Positions 1 through 4,737 of a DNA stretch of 8,052 bases are shown piece after piece. Source of the DNA: Burkholderiales bacterium. Lineage in GTDB: Bacteria > Pseudomonadota > Gammaproteobacteria > Burkholderiales > Usitatibacteraceae. The first letter of the stretch is position 1. Each line of letters begins with the position of its first letter. Location: contig JAICTR010000109.1 in NCBI GenBank assembly GCA_025936275.1, forward strand, positions 1-8,052, given 5' to 3'. Below the pieces are notes generated by a model. That model did not search any database. It was given only the letters and a program-made list of their open reading frames with translations, and was not told the DNA's origin. A program made the translations under genes and the position numbers.

Positions 1-248
1 CTTCGGACAAGTACACCTGCGTCATGACGGGCGCGGGCGAGTACCTGATCCGCACGCCGCTTTCGGAGCTCGCCGCGCAGTTGGATGGCGAGGTCTTCTG
101 GCAGATCCACCGCGGCACCGTGGTGAACATGAACGAGGTAGCGGCCACGCGGCGCGACCTCACGGGCCGCGTTTTCGTGCGCTTGAGGCACGGCAACGCC
201 GAGCTCGCCGTGAGCCGCGCCTATGCGCATCGCTTCAGGCAGATGTGA
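1..248 (+). CDS. LytTR-family response regulator, C-terminal DNA-binding domain (5' partial)
   Basis: The 5' end lies outside the window; codons run from base 3 to a TGA at 246-248, giving 81 visible residues. They match the LytTR DNA-binding fold: a first strand (DKYTCV), a strand and helix carrying EYLIRTPLSEL, the family hallmark FWQIHRGTVVN, then a strand pair (VFVRLRHG) and the ending ELAVSRAYAHRFRQM. In this family the domain follows an N-terminal receiver domain, and the protein binds direct repeats in promoters on a signal from a partner histidine kinase. The receiver would lie upstream and is not visible, so response regulator is an inference from the usual architecture; a stand-alone LytTR protein is the alternative. 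It ends 48 bases before thiS, so read-through into thiSG is possible. Confidence 0.85.
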   Translation, partial: SDKYTCVMTGAGEYLIRTPLSELAAQLDGEVFWQIHRGTVVNMNEVAATRRDLTGRVFVRLRHGNAELAVSRAYAHRFRQM

Positions 249-266
249 GCGGCGCGAGCGGGAGCG

Positions 267-298
267 GCGATCGCGCCGGTCTATAATGATCGCGCGAT
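267..298 (+). promoter_or_regulatory. thiS -10 box with flanking repeats; possible leaderless start
   Basis: A perfect TATAAT lies at 282-287, only 9 bases before the thiS ATG at 297, so the expected transcription start falls at about 293-297. No recognisable -35 box is found 16-18 bases upstream. The octamer GATCGCGC occurs on both sides of the -10 box, at 269-276 and 288-295. The first copy overlaps an 8-base palindrome (GCGATCGC, 267-274) and the second a 10-base palindrome (ATCGCGCGAT, 289-298) that runs into the start codon. No Shine-Dalgarno lies at normal spacing. The -10 box is well supported; the operator role of the repeats is speculative. Confidence 0.55.
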
Positions 299-509
299 GT
301 CCGCCCCCATTCGTGTCGTCCTCAACGGGGCGCCGCGGGAGTTTCCCGCCCCGCTCACGTTCTCCGAGCTGATCGACGAGCTCTCGCTCGCCGGGCGCCG
401 GCTCGCGGTCGAGAGGAACGGCGAGATCGTGCCGCGCAGCCGCTTCGGCGATGCGCGCGTCGCCGACGGGGACCGCATCGAGGTCGTGATCGCCGTGGGA
501 GGAGGCTGA
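297..509 (+). CDS. thiS: Sulfur carrier protein ThiS
   Basis: A 70-residue ubiquitin-like protein close to the usual ThiS length of about 66. It opens with a beta-grasp strand (IRVVLNG), has a helix (TFSELIDEL), the central segment RLAVERNGEIVPRSRF, and the segment DGDRIEVVIAVGGG. The C-terminal Gly-Gly is the functional tail: it is adenylated by ThiF and converted to a thiocarboxylate that donates sulfur to ThiG for the thiazole ring of thiamine. Here there are three terminal glycines (68-70), one more than the usual minimum. thiG starts one base after the stop, so the two form one unit. No ThiF, ThiO or ThiH is visible in the window. The ATG at 297 is chosen because it is the first start after the TATAAT box and yields a full-length protein. 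Confidence 0.93.
   Translation: MSAPIRVVLNGAPREFPAPLTFSELIDELSLAGRRLAVERNGEIVPRSRFGDARVADGDRIEVVIAVGGG
497..505 (+). promoter_or_regulatory. Shine-Dalgarno of thiG embedded in the ThiS Gly codons
   Basis: The run GGGAGGAGG at 497-505 is a strong anti-16S match ending 5 bases before the GTG at 511. It lies almost wholly inside the last three sense codons of thiS (GGA GGA GGC, 498-506), which encode the essential C-terminal glycines. It decides in favour of the GTG as the thiG start and implies tight coupling of the two proteins. Confidence 0.85.
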
Positions 510-510
510 C

Positions 511-1347
511 GTGAACGCACCGGAGAAAATCGTCGCCGAGGACGCGCTGGTCGTCGCCGGCAAGCCCTATCGCTCGCGGCTCCTGGTGGGCACCGGCAAG
601 TATCGCGACTTCGACGAGACGCGCCGCGCCATCGAGGCGAGCGGCGCCGAGATCGTGACGGTCGCGATCCGCCGCACCAACATCGGCCAGAACGCCGGCG
701 AGCCAAGCCTGCTCGAGGTGCTGCCGCCCTCGCGCTACACGATCCTTCCCAACACCGCCGGTTGCTACACCGCCGAGGACGCGGTGCGCACGCTCCGCCT
801 CGCGCGCGAGCTCCTCGACGGCCACGCGCTGGTGAAGCTCGAGGTGCTGGGCGATCAGCAGTCGCTCTATCCCAACATGCCCGAGACGCTTGCCGCGGCG
901 AAGACGCTGGTCGCCGAGGGCTTCCAGGTGATGGCCTATTGCAGCGACGATCCGATCCTCGCGAGGCAGCTCGAGGACCTCGGCTGCGTGGCGGTGATGC
1001 CGCTCGCCTCCCTCATCGGCTCGGGCATGGGCATCCTCAATCCGTGGAACCTGCAGATCATCATCGATCGCCTCTCGGTGCCGGTGCTGGTCGATGCCGG
1101 CATCGGCACCGCATCGGATGCGGCGATCGCCATGGAGCTCGGCTGCGACGGCGTGCTGATGAATACCGCGATCGCCAAGGCGCGCGACCCGGTGCGCATG
1201 GGCGCGGCGATGAAGCTCGCGGTGGAGGCGGGGCGCGAAGCGTTCCTCGCCGGCCGCATGGCGAAGAAGCCCTACGAGGCGAGCGCGAGCTCTCCGCGAT
1301 CCGGGCTCATCGCGCCCGCGAAGGCGGGCGAACCGAAAGGCGCCTGA
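511..1347 (+). CDS. thiG: Thiazole synthase ThiG
   Basis: ThiG condenses 1-deoxy-D-xylulose 5-phosphate, dehydroglycine and sulfur from ThiS thiocarboxylate into the thiazole phosphate of thiamine, in the cytoplasm. The 278 residues form a (beta/alpha)8 barrel with the family signatures: LLVGTGKYRDF (24-34), NTAGC (81-85), VKLEVLGD (108-115) in which Lys109 should be the Schiff-base lysine, AVMPLASLIGSGMG (161-174), VDAGIGTASDAA (194-205) and GVLMNTAIA (214-222). It is slightly longer than typical homologues, mainly through a tail of about 10 residues after SGLI. The start is GTG with a strong ribosome-binding site inside thiS. The cysteine-free segment VTVAIRRTNIGQN (50s) also matches the family. 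The TGA at 1345-1347 directly abuts the stop codon of the convergent gene, leaving no intergenic base. Confidence 0.96.
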   Translation: MNAPEKIVAEDALVVAGKPYRSRLLVGTGKYRDFDETRRAIEASGAEIVTVAIRRTNIGQNAGEPSLLEVLPPSRYTILPNTAGCYTAEDAVRTLRLARELLDGHALVKLEVLGDQQSLYPNMPETLAAAKTLVAEGFQVMAYCSDDPILARQLEDLGCVAVMPLASLIGSGMGILNPWNLQIIIDRLSVPVLVDAGIGTASDAAIAMELGCDGVLMNTAIAKARDPVRMGAAMKLAVEAGREAFLAGRMAKKPYEASASSPRSGLIAPAKAGEPKGA

Positions 1348-1950
1348 CTAGAAGCGCCAGCTCACGCCGATGGAGAACAGATCTCCCTCGGGCTCGGTGG
1401 CGAGCGGCGTGCCAAGCGGCGAATAGCGCTCCACCTGGGCGCGGATGCCGAGCGATTTGGTGAAGTCGTAGCGCACGCCCAGGCCGTAGCGCCAGTGCGT
1501 GCGCCCGCTGGCATCGGCGAGGAGCGAGGTCGAATACGCCGAGAACGGATAGCGCGGCTCGCCGCGATAGGCGCCGAGCTTGCCGTAGAACGAGAAGCCC
1601 CACAAAGGAGGCGTCGCCACGGTGTTCACGCCGAAGCCGCTGCTGCGGAACTGGCTGGCGAGGGTGCCCGGCCCGTCGAAGAGACGCGCCGGCATGCGCG
1701 CCATGTCGTTGAGCTCGCCTTCGAACGAGAAGTAGCGCGAGTACTGGTAGCCGAGCTTGAGGCGGAACGGCTGGTCCACGCCGTGCGGGTCCGCGAGCGA
1801 GGGCGAGGGGAGCGACGCGAACGAATAGAGCGCGCCCGGCGCCGGCAGCGCGGGGGGCGGCAGCTTCAGCGTGCCGACGTAGTTGCCCGCGGCCGCCGCG
1901 GCGGGAGCCGATGCGAGCGCGAGGACGAGCAGTCGGGCGCTTGGGTTCAT
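1348..1950 (-). CDS. Small outer-membrane beta-barrel protein (OmpA-like barrel family)
   Basis: A 200-residue protein. It has a Sec signal peptide (MNPSARLLVLALASAPAAAA, cleavage likely around residue 21-22), then a Pro-rich stretch (about 27-55). After that come amphipathic strands with alternating hydrophobic and aromatic residues: FRLKLGYQYS (62-71), RYFSFEGEL (72-80), FGVNTV (106-111), WGFSFYGKLGAY (117-128), WRYGLGVRYDF (153-163), LGIRAQVERY (167-176) and LFSIGVSWRF (191-200). The last residue is Phe, the usual BAM signal of outer-membrane barrels. This resembles 8-strand OMP_b-brl proteins; ligand and role are unknown. The reading frame is open back to a TTG at 2043, but that triplet is part of the -35 box, so ATG 1950 is chosen. 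No good Shine-Dalgarno precedes it; the leader is C-rich. It lies between thiG and trmB on the opposite strand, which suggests a lineage-specific insertion. Confidence 0.8.
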   Translation of the reverse strand: MNPSARLLVLALASAPAAAAAGNYVGTLKLPPPALPAPGALYSFASLPSPSLADPHGVDQPFRLKLGYQYSRYFSFEGELNDMARMPARLFDGPGTLASQFRSSGFGVNTVATPPLWGFSFYGKLGAYRGEPRYPFSAYSTSLLADASGRTHWRYGLGVRYDFTKSLGIRAQVERYSPLGTPLATEPEGDLFSIGVSWRF

Positions 1951-2014
1951 GGTCGGGTGGGCCGGGCTTCCGGAGGGGGCGGGGATCGAAGGAATCCCGC
2001 CGGCCGGCGAGCCC

Positions 2015-2043
2015 AATTTAGGCGCCGCGCGCCGGCCTGTCAA
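2015..2043 (-). promoter_or_regulatory. Sigma70-like promoter of the beta-barrel gene
   Basis: Reading the minus strand, TTGACA lies at 2043-2038 (perfect -35), followed by a 17-base spacer and TAAATT at 2020-2015 (good -10). Transcription would start near 2008, giving a leader of about 58 bases to the ATG at 1950. The spacer contains a dyad, GGCGC-cgc-GCGCC (2021-2033). A 10-base palindrome, GCCGGCCGGC, covers 1999-2008 at the predicted start. Either could be a regulator site, but GC-rich palindromes are common in such DNA. Confidence 0.7.
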
Positions 2044-2056
2044 ATCGCGCCTCCCC

Positions 2057-2062
2057 TATAAT
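2057..2062 (+). promoter_or_regulatory. -10 box of trmB
   Basis: A perfect TATAAT at 2057-2062 predicts a start near 2069 and a leader of about 18 bases to the trmB GTG at 2087. No good -35 is found at 16-18 bases; the nearest partial match (CTGTCA, 2037-2042) is too close at 14 bases. That stretch overlaps the -35 of the divergent promoter, so the two promoters probably compete or share control. Confidence 0.6.
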
Positions 2063-2086
2063 CGGCGCCTCTCCCGAGCCGCTTCC

Positions 2087-2755
2087 GTGCCGCATCCTCC
2101 GATTCGCAGCTACGTCCTGCGCCAGGGCCGCTTCTCGCCGGCGCAGCAGCGCGCCCACGCCGAGCTGATGCCGCGCCTGGGCATCGCCTTCGCGCCCGCG
2201 CCGCTCGATTTCGCCGCGATTTTCGGGCGGGCCGCCCCCGTGGTCCTGGAGATCGGCTCCGGGATGGGAGAGACGACGGCGCGCATCGCCGCGGAAAATC
2301 CGGATACCGACTACGTCGCGATCGAGGTGCACGGGCCTGGAGTGGGAAGCCTCCTGCGCCGCGTCGCCGACGAAGGCCTCGCGAACGTGCGCGTGATCCA
2401 GCACGACGCGGTCGAGGTGCTGCGCGAGATGGTCCCCGAGGGGTCGCTCGCGGCGATCCACGTCTTCTTTCCCGACCCGTGGCCGAAGAAGCGCCACCAC
2501 AAGCGCCGCCTGGTGCAGCCGGAGTTCGTGCAGCTCGCCGCATCGCGGCTCGCCCGCGGCGGACGGTTGCATGTCGCGACCGATTGGCAGGAGTATGCGG
2601 ACCACGTGCTCGCCGTGCTGTCGCAAACGCCCGCGCTCGCGAACACCGCGGCGGGCTTCGCGCCGCGCCCGCCGTGGCGGCCGGAAACCAAGTTCGAGCG
2701 GCGCGGGCTCAGGCTCGGCCACGGCGTGTGGGACGTGCTCTTTCGAAAGGAGTGA
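2087..2755 (+). CDS. trmB: tRNA (guanine-N7-)-methyltransferase TrmB
   Basis: TrmB transfers methyl from S-adenosylmethionine to N7 of G46 in the tRNA variable loop. The 222 residues match the family from end to end: IRSYVLRQGRFSPAQ (6-20), SAM motif I LEIGSGMG (54-61), acidic AIEVHGPGVG (78-87), QHDAVE (105-110), the hallmark FFPDPWPKKRHHKRR (127-141) that combines catalytic Asp and tRNA-binding basic residues, ATDWQEYA (164-171), and the C-terminal RPETKFERRGLRLGHGVWD (198-216). The open frame extends upstream to 1883, but that part runs antisense through the beta-barrel gene. The GTG at 2087 gives the conserved N-terminus directly before IRSYVLRQGR and lies just after the TATAAT. No clear Shine-Dalgarno precedes it. 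The next gene starts 4 bases after its stop. Confidence 0.95.
   Translation: MPHPPIRSYVLRQGRFSPAQQRAHAELMPRLGIAFAPAPLDFAAIFGRAAPVVLEIGSGMGETTARIAAENPDTDYVAIEVHGPGVGSLLRRVADEGLANVRVIQHDAVEVLREMVPEGSLAAIHVFFPDPWPKKRHHKRRLVQPEFVQLAASRLARGGRLHVATDWQEYADHVLAVLSQTPALANTAAGFAPRPPWRPETKFERRGLRLGHGVWDVLFRKE
2746..2752 (+). promoter_or_regulatory. Shine-Dalgarno of the FecR-domain gene
   Basis: AAAGGAG at 2746-2752 sits in the last codons of trmB, 7 bases before a GTG at 2760. It supports that GTG as the start; the open frame itself continues upstream inside trmB. Confidence 0.75.
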
Positions 2756-2759
2756 CGAA

Positions 2760-3446
2760 GTGACGATCGATCCACGGCGCGCAAGGCGCGTATGGCTGCG
2801 GCGGCTCGCCGCGGGCGGACTGCTCGCGGGCGGCGGCATCGGCGGCTTCATCTCGCGCGCGCTCGCCAAGGGCGACCTCGGCGGCCGGCAGGGCGTCGTG
2901 CAGCTCGAGGGCAACGCCACCGTCGACGGAAAGCCCGCGCGCGTCGGCACCGCCGTCGGCTCGGGTCAGCGCGTCGCGACCGGCACCGGAAGCCACGCGG
3001 TGATCGGGGTCGGCAAGGATGCGTTCCTGCTGCGCGAGAACACGTCGATCGAGACGCAGGGCAGCGGCTCGACGCTCGCGAGCCTCGTCGTGGGCGCGGG
3101 GAAGATCCTCTCGGTCTTCGGCAAGAAGCCGCTCACCATCCGCGCCTCGTACGCGACGATCGGCATTCGCGGCACCGGCTGCTACATCGAGATCCAGCCT
3201 GCCGACGTGTACTTCTGCCTGTGCTACGGCGAGGCGGTCGTGCAGGGCCGCGGCATGGCCGACAAGGTGGTGAAGACCACGCACCACGAGAACCCGCTGC
3301 TCCTCACGGAGGACGGATCGGCGATGCAGGCGCAGAAGGCGGGCTTCCGCAACCACACCGACGCGGAGCTCATCATGCTCGAGGCGGTGGTGGGCCGCGA
3401 GCCGCCCTTCATGAGGGACGGGTCGTACCCCGCGGGGAAATACTGA
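2760..3446 (+). CDS. Exported FecR-domain protein with Tat-like signal
   Basis: A 228-residue protein. Residues 1-36 look like an export signal: a very basic N-region, RRVWLRR (9-15) close to the twin-arginine consensus RRxFLK, a Gly/Ala-rich weakly hydrophobic core, and ALA (34-36) as cleavage site. The mature part resembles the FecR beta-repeat domain: RVGTAVGSGQRVATG (61-75), HAVIGVGKDAFLLRENTSIE (79-98), LVVGAGKILSVF (109-120), and LTIRASYATIGIRGTG (125-140), typical of FecR domains. Directly after come Cys141, Cys153 and Cys155 (GCYIE, YFCLCYG) and a His pair in KTTHHENP (172-179). Classical FecR is an inner-membrane anti-sigma regulator of iron uptake; this protein has no membrane anchor beyond the signal and no sigma-factor neighbour, so that role should not be assumed. 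It is probably co-transcribed with trmB. Its 3' end overlaps hemW by 38 bases. Confidence 0.8.
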   Translation: MTIDPRRARRVWLRRLAAGGLLAGGGIGGFISRALAKGDLGGRQGVVQLEGNATVDGKPARVGTAVGSGQRVATGTGSHAVIGVGKDAFLLRENTSIETQGSGSTLASLVVGAGKILSVFGKKPLTIRASYATIGIRGTGCYIEIQPADVYFCLCYGEAVVQGRGMADKVVKTTHHENPLLLTEDGSAMQAQKAGFRNHTDAELIMLEAVVGREPPFMRDGSYPAGKY

Positions 3447-4620
3447 TCGGCGCGGCGCGCTCGCGCGGGCGCGCTTGCGGAAGGAAGAGCTCCAGCAGGT
3501 CGTTCAGGAACCGCTGGCCCTTCGCGGTCGGACGGATGCGCAGGTAGTCCCGCTCGAGGAGCCCGGCCGCTTCCGCCGCCTCCAGCTCGCGCGCGATGGC
3601 GATGATGGGAAGCCCGGTGCGCTCGGTGAAGAGTGCGACCGGAAATCCATCGACCAGGCGCAGCGCGTTCAGCATGAACTCGAACGGCAGCTCGCGCTCG
3701 GAGACTTCCCGCGATTCGTCGATGGCGGCGCCCTCGAGCGCACCGCGCATGTAGCTCGCCGGCTTGCGGATGCGCGCCTCGCGCAGGATCCGGTCGCGAA
3801 ACGAGAGCTTGCCGTGGGCGCCGGCGCCGATCCCCAGGTAATCGCCGAAGGTCCAGTAGTTGAGATTGTGGCGCGCGCGATGGCCCGGCCGCGCGAATGC
3901 GGAGGTCTCGTAATGCTCGTAGCCCGCGGCCGCGAGCGCCTGCTCGATGGCGACCTGCATGTCGGCCGCGACATCCTCTTCCGGCAGCGGCGGCGGGAAG
4001 CGATGGAAGTGCGTGTCCGGCTCGAGCGTCAGGTGATAGGCGCTCACGTGGGGCACGCCGAATGCGATCGCCTCGCGCACGTCGGAGAGGGCGCCCTCGA
4101 GCGACTGTCCGGGCAGCGCGTACATGAGGTCGGCGTTCACCGTGGGAAAGATCGCGAGCGCGTGCTCGAGCGCGCGTCGCGCTTCGTCCGCGCCATGCAC
4201 GCGGCCGATCGCCGCGAGGCGCGCATCGTCGAAGCTCTGCACGCCGACCGAGAGCCGGTTCACGCCGGCCTCGCGATAGCCGCGGAAGCGCTCCGCCTCG
4301 AAGGTGCCGGGATTGGCCTCCAACGTGACCTCCGCTTCGGGGTCGACCGGAATGCGCGTGCGCACGGCGACCAGCAAGCGATCGATCGCGGAGGGCGCGA
4401 AGAGGCTCGGGGTGCCCCCGCCGATGAAGATCGTGGAAAGGCGCCTTCCCCACACCTTGGGCAGCGAGGCTTCGAGATCCGCCACCAGCGCGTCGACGTA
4501 CTGCGCCTCGGGAAGGTCGCCGCGCTTCTCGTGCGAGTTGAAGTCGCAGTACGGGCACTTGCGCAGGCACCACGGCAGGTGCACGTAGAGCGAGAGCGGC
4601 GGAAGCTCGGCGAGATTCAT
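3409..4620 (-). CDS. hemW: Radical SAM family heme chaperone HemW
   Basis: 403 residues, similar to E. coli HemW (long annotated as HemN-like or 'oxygen-independent coproporphyrinogen oxidase'). Signatures: LSLYVHLPWC (9-18), the radical-SAM cluster motif C18-x3-C22-x2-C25 followed by DFNSH, IFIGGGTPS (64-72), EANPGTFE (101-108), GVNRLSVGVQSF (119-130), YETSAFARPGH (237-247), HNLNYW (251-256), GIGAGAHG (263-270), and the C-terminal domain FEFMLNALRL (313-322) to LLELFLP. The DFNSH after the third Cys is typical of HemW and not of true HemN. HemW binds heme and is thought to deliver it to respiratory proteins. Conserved sequence ends near residue 381; the last 22 residues are a low-complexity tail. 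Of these, roughly the last 11 codons and the stop lie over the end of the FecR-domain gene. The ATG at 4620 is chosen because an upstream ATG (4635) hits an in-frame TAA. Confidence 0.95.
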   Translation of the reverse strand: MNLAELPPLSLYVHLPWCLRKCPYCDFNSHEKRGDLPEAQYVDALVADLEASLPKVWGRRLSTIFIGGGTPSLFAPSAIDRLLVAVRTRIPVDPEAEVTLEANPGTFEAERFRGYREAGVNRLSVGVQSFDDARLAAIGRVHGADEARRALEHALAIFPTVNADLMYALPGQSLEGALSDVREAIAFGVPHVSAYHLTLEPDTHFHRFPPPLPEEDVAADMQVAIEQALAAAGYEHYETSAFARPGHRARHNLNYWTFGDYLGIGAGAHGKLSFRDRILREARIRKPASYMRGALEGAAIDESREVSERELPFEFMLNALRLVDGFPVALFTERTGLPIIAIARELEAAEAAGLLERDYLRIRPTAKGQRFLNDLLELFLPQARPRERAAPISISPRGTTRPS

Positions 4621-4625
4621 CCACG

Positions 4626-4631
4626 ATTATC
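4626..4631 (-). promoter_or_regulatory. -10-like box of hemW; possible leaderless start
   Basis: Reading the minus strand, GATAAT (4631-4626) lies only 5 bases before the hemW ATG. A start there would give an mRNA beginning at or next to the ATG. No -35 box is seen at normal spacing in the C/G-rich DNA upstream, and no Shine-Dalgarno exists. Support is moderate to low. Confidence 0.4.
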
Positions 4632-4692
4632 CCATGGCCCCCGCCGGCCCGGCCCTTCCCGCGTGGCGCGTAGGCGAGGCAGAATTGCGGGA

Positions 4693-4710
4693 CGCGGGCC
4701 CCGACCCGCG
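4693..4710 (+). other. Perfect 6-bp stem-loop in the leader of the binding-protein gene
   Basis: CGCGGG (4693-4698), loop CCCCGA, and CCCGCG (4705-4710) form an all-G/C stem directly upstream of the ribosome-binding site, 27 bases before the ATG. There is no T tract, so it does not look like an intrinsic terminator. It could be an mRNA-stabilising leader hairpin, an operator, or chance in this base composition. Confidence 0.35.
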
Positions 4711-4725
4711 AGCGAACGACAACCT

Positions 4726-4732
4726 GGAGGAG
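4726..4732 (+). promoter_or_regulatory. Shine-Dalgarno of the binding-protein gene
   Basis: GGAGGAG at 4726-4732, 5 bases before the ATG at 4738, is the strongest type of site. It fixes the start even though the frame is open for more than 400 codons further upstream, antisense to hemW. Confidence 0.85.
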
Positions 4733-4737
4733 CGGTC

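Noticed and set aside
249..296. TPP riboswitch before thiS
   Set aside because: The gap is only 48 bases and carries a -10 box next to the ATG; a thi-box needs about 100 transcribed bases.
1340..1355. Rho-independent terminators at the gene ends
   Set aside because: No hairpin followed by a T run was found at any of the gene ends in the window; convergent genes abut or overlap.
1951..2014. Small RNA or small gene in the gap upstream of the beta-barrel gene
   Set aside because: The stretch is short, C/G-rich and explained as the leader of that gene; no start with a ribosome-binding site.
1495..2061. Plus-strand open frame antisense to the beta-barrel gene
   Set aside because: Arg/Glu/Gly-rich shadow; runs through the promoter region and has no start signal.
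2018..2950. 310-residue minus-strand open frame opposite trmB
   Set aside because: No recognisable domain, shadow composition, and trmB on the other strand is unambiguous.
3224..4624. 466-residue minus-strand open frame over hemW
   Set aside because: A shifted-frame shadow with Arg/Ala-rich low-complexity content; the hemW frame carries all conserved motifs.
3475..4737. Open frame of about 420 codons on the plus strand joined to the binding-protein gene, apparently giving a 753-residue protein
   Set aside because: It is antisense to hemW, has Arg/Glu-rich shadow composition, and the true start has a signal peptide and strong ribosome-binding site at 4738.
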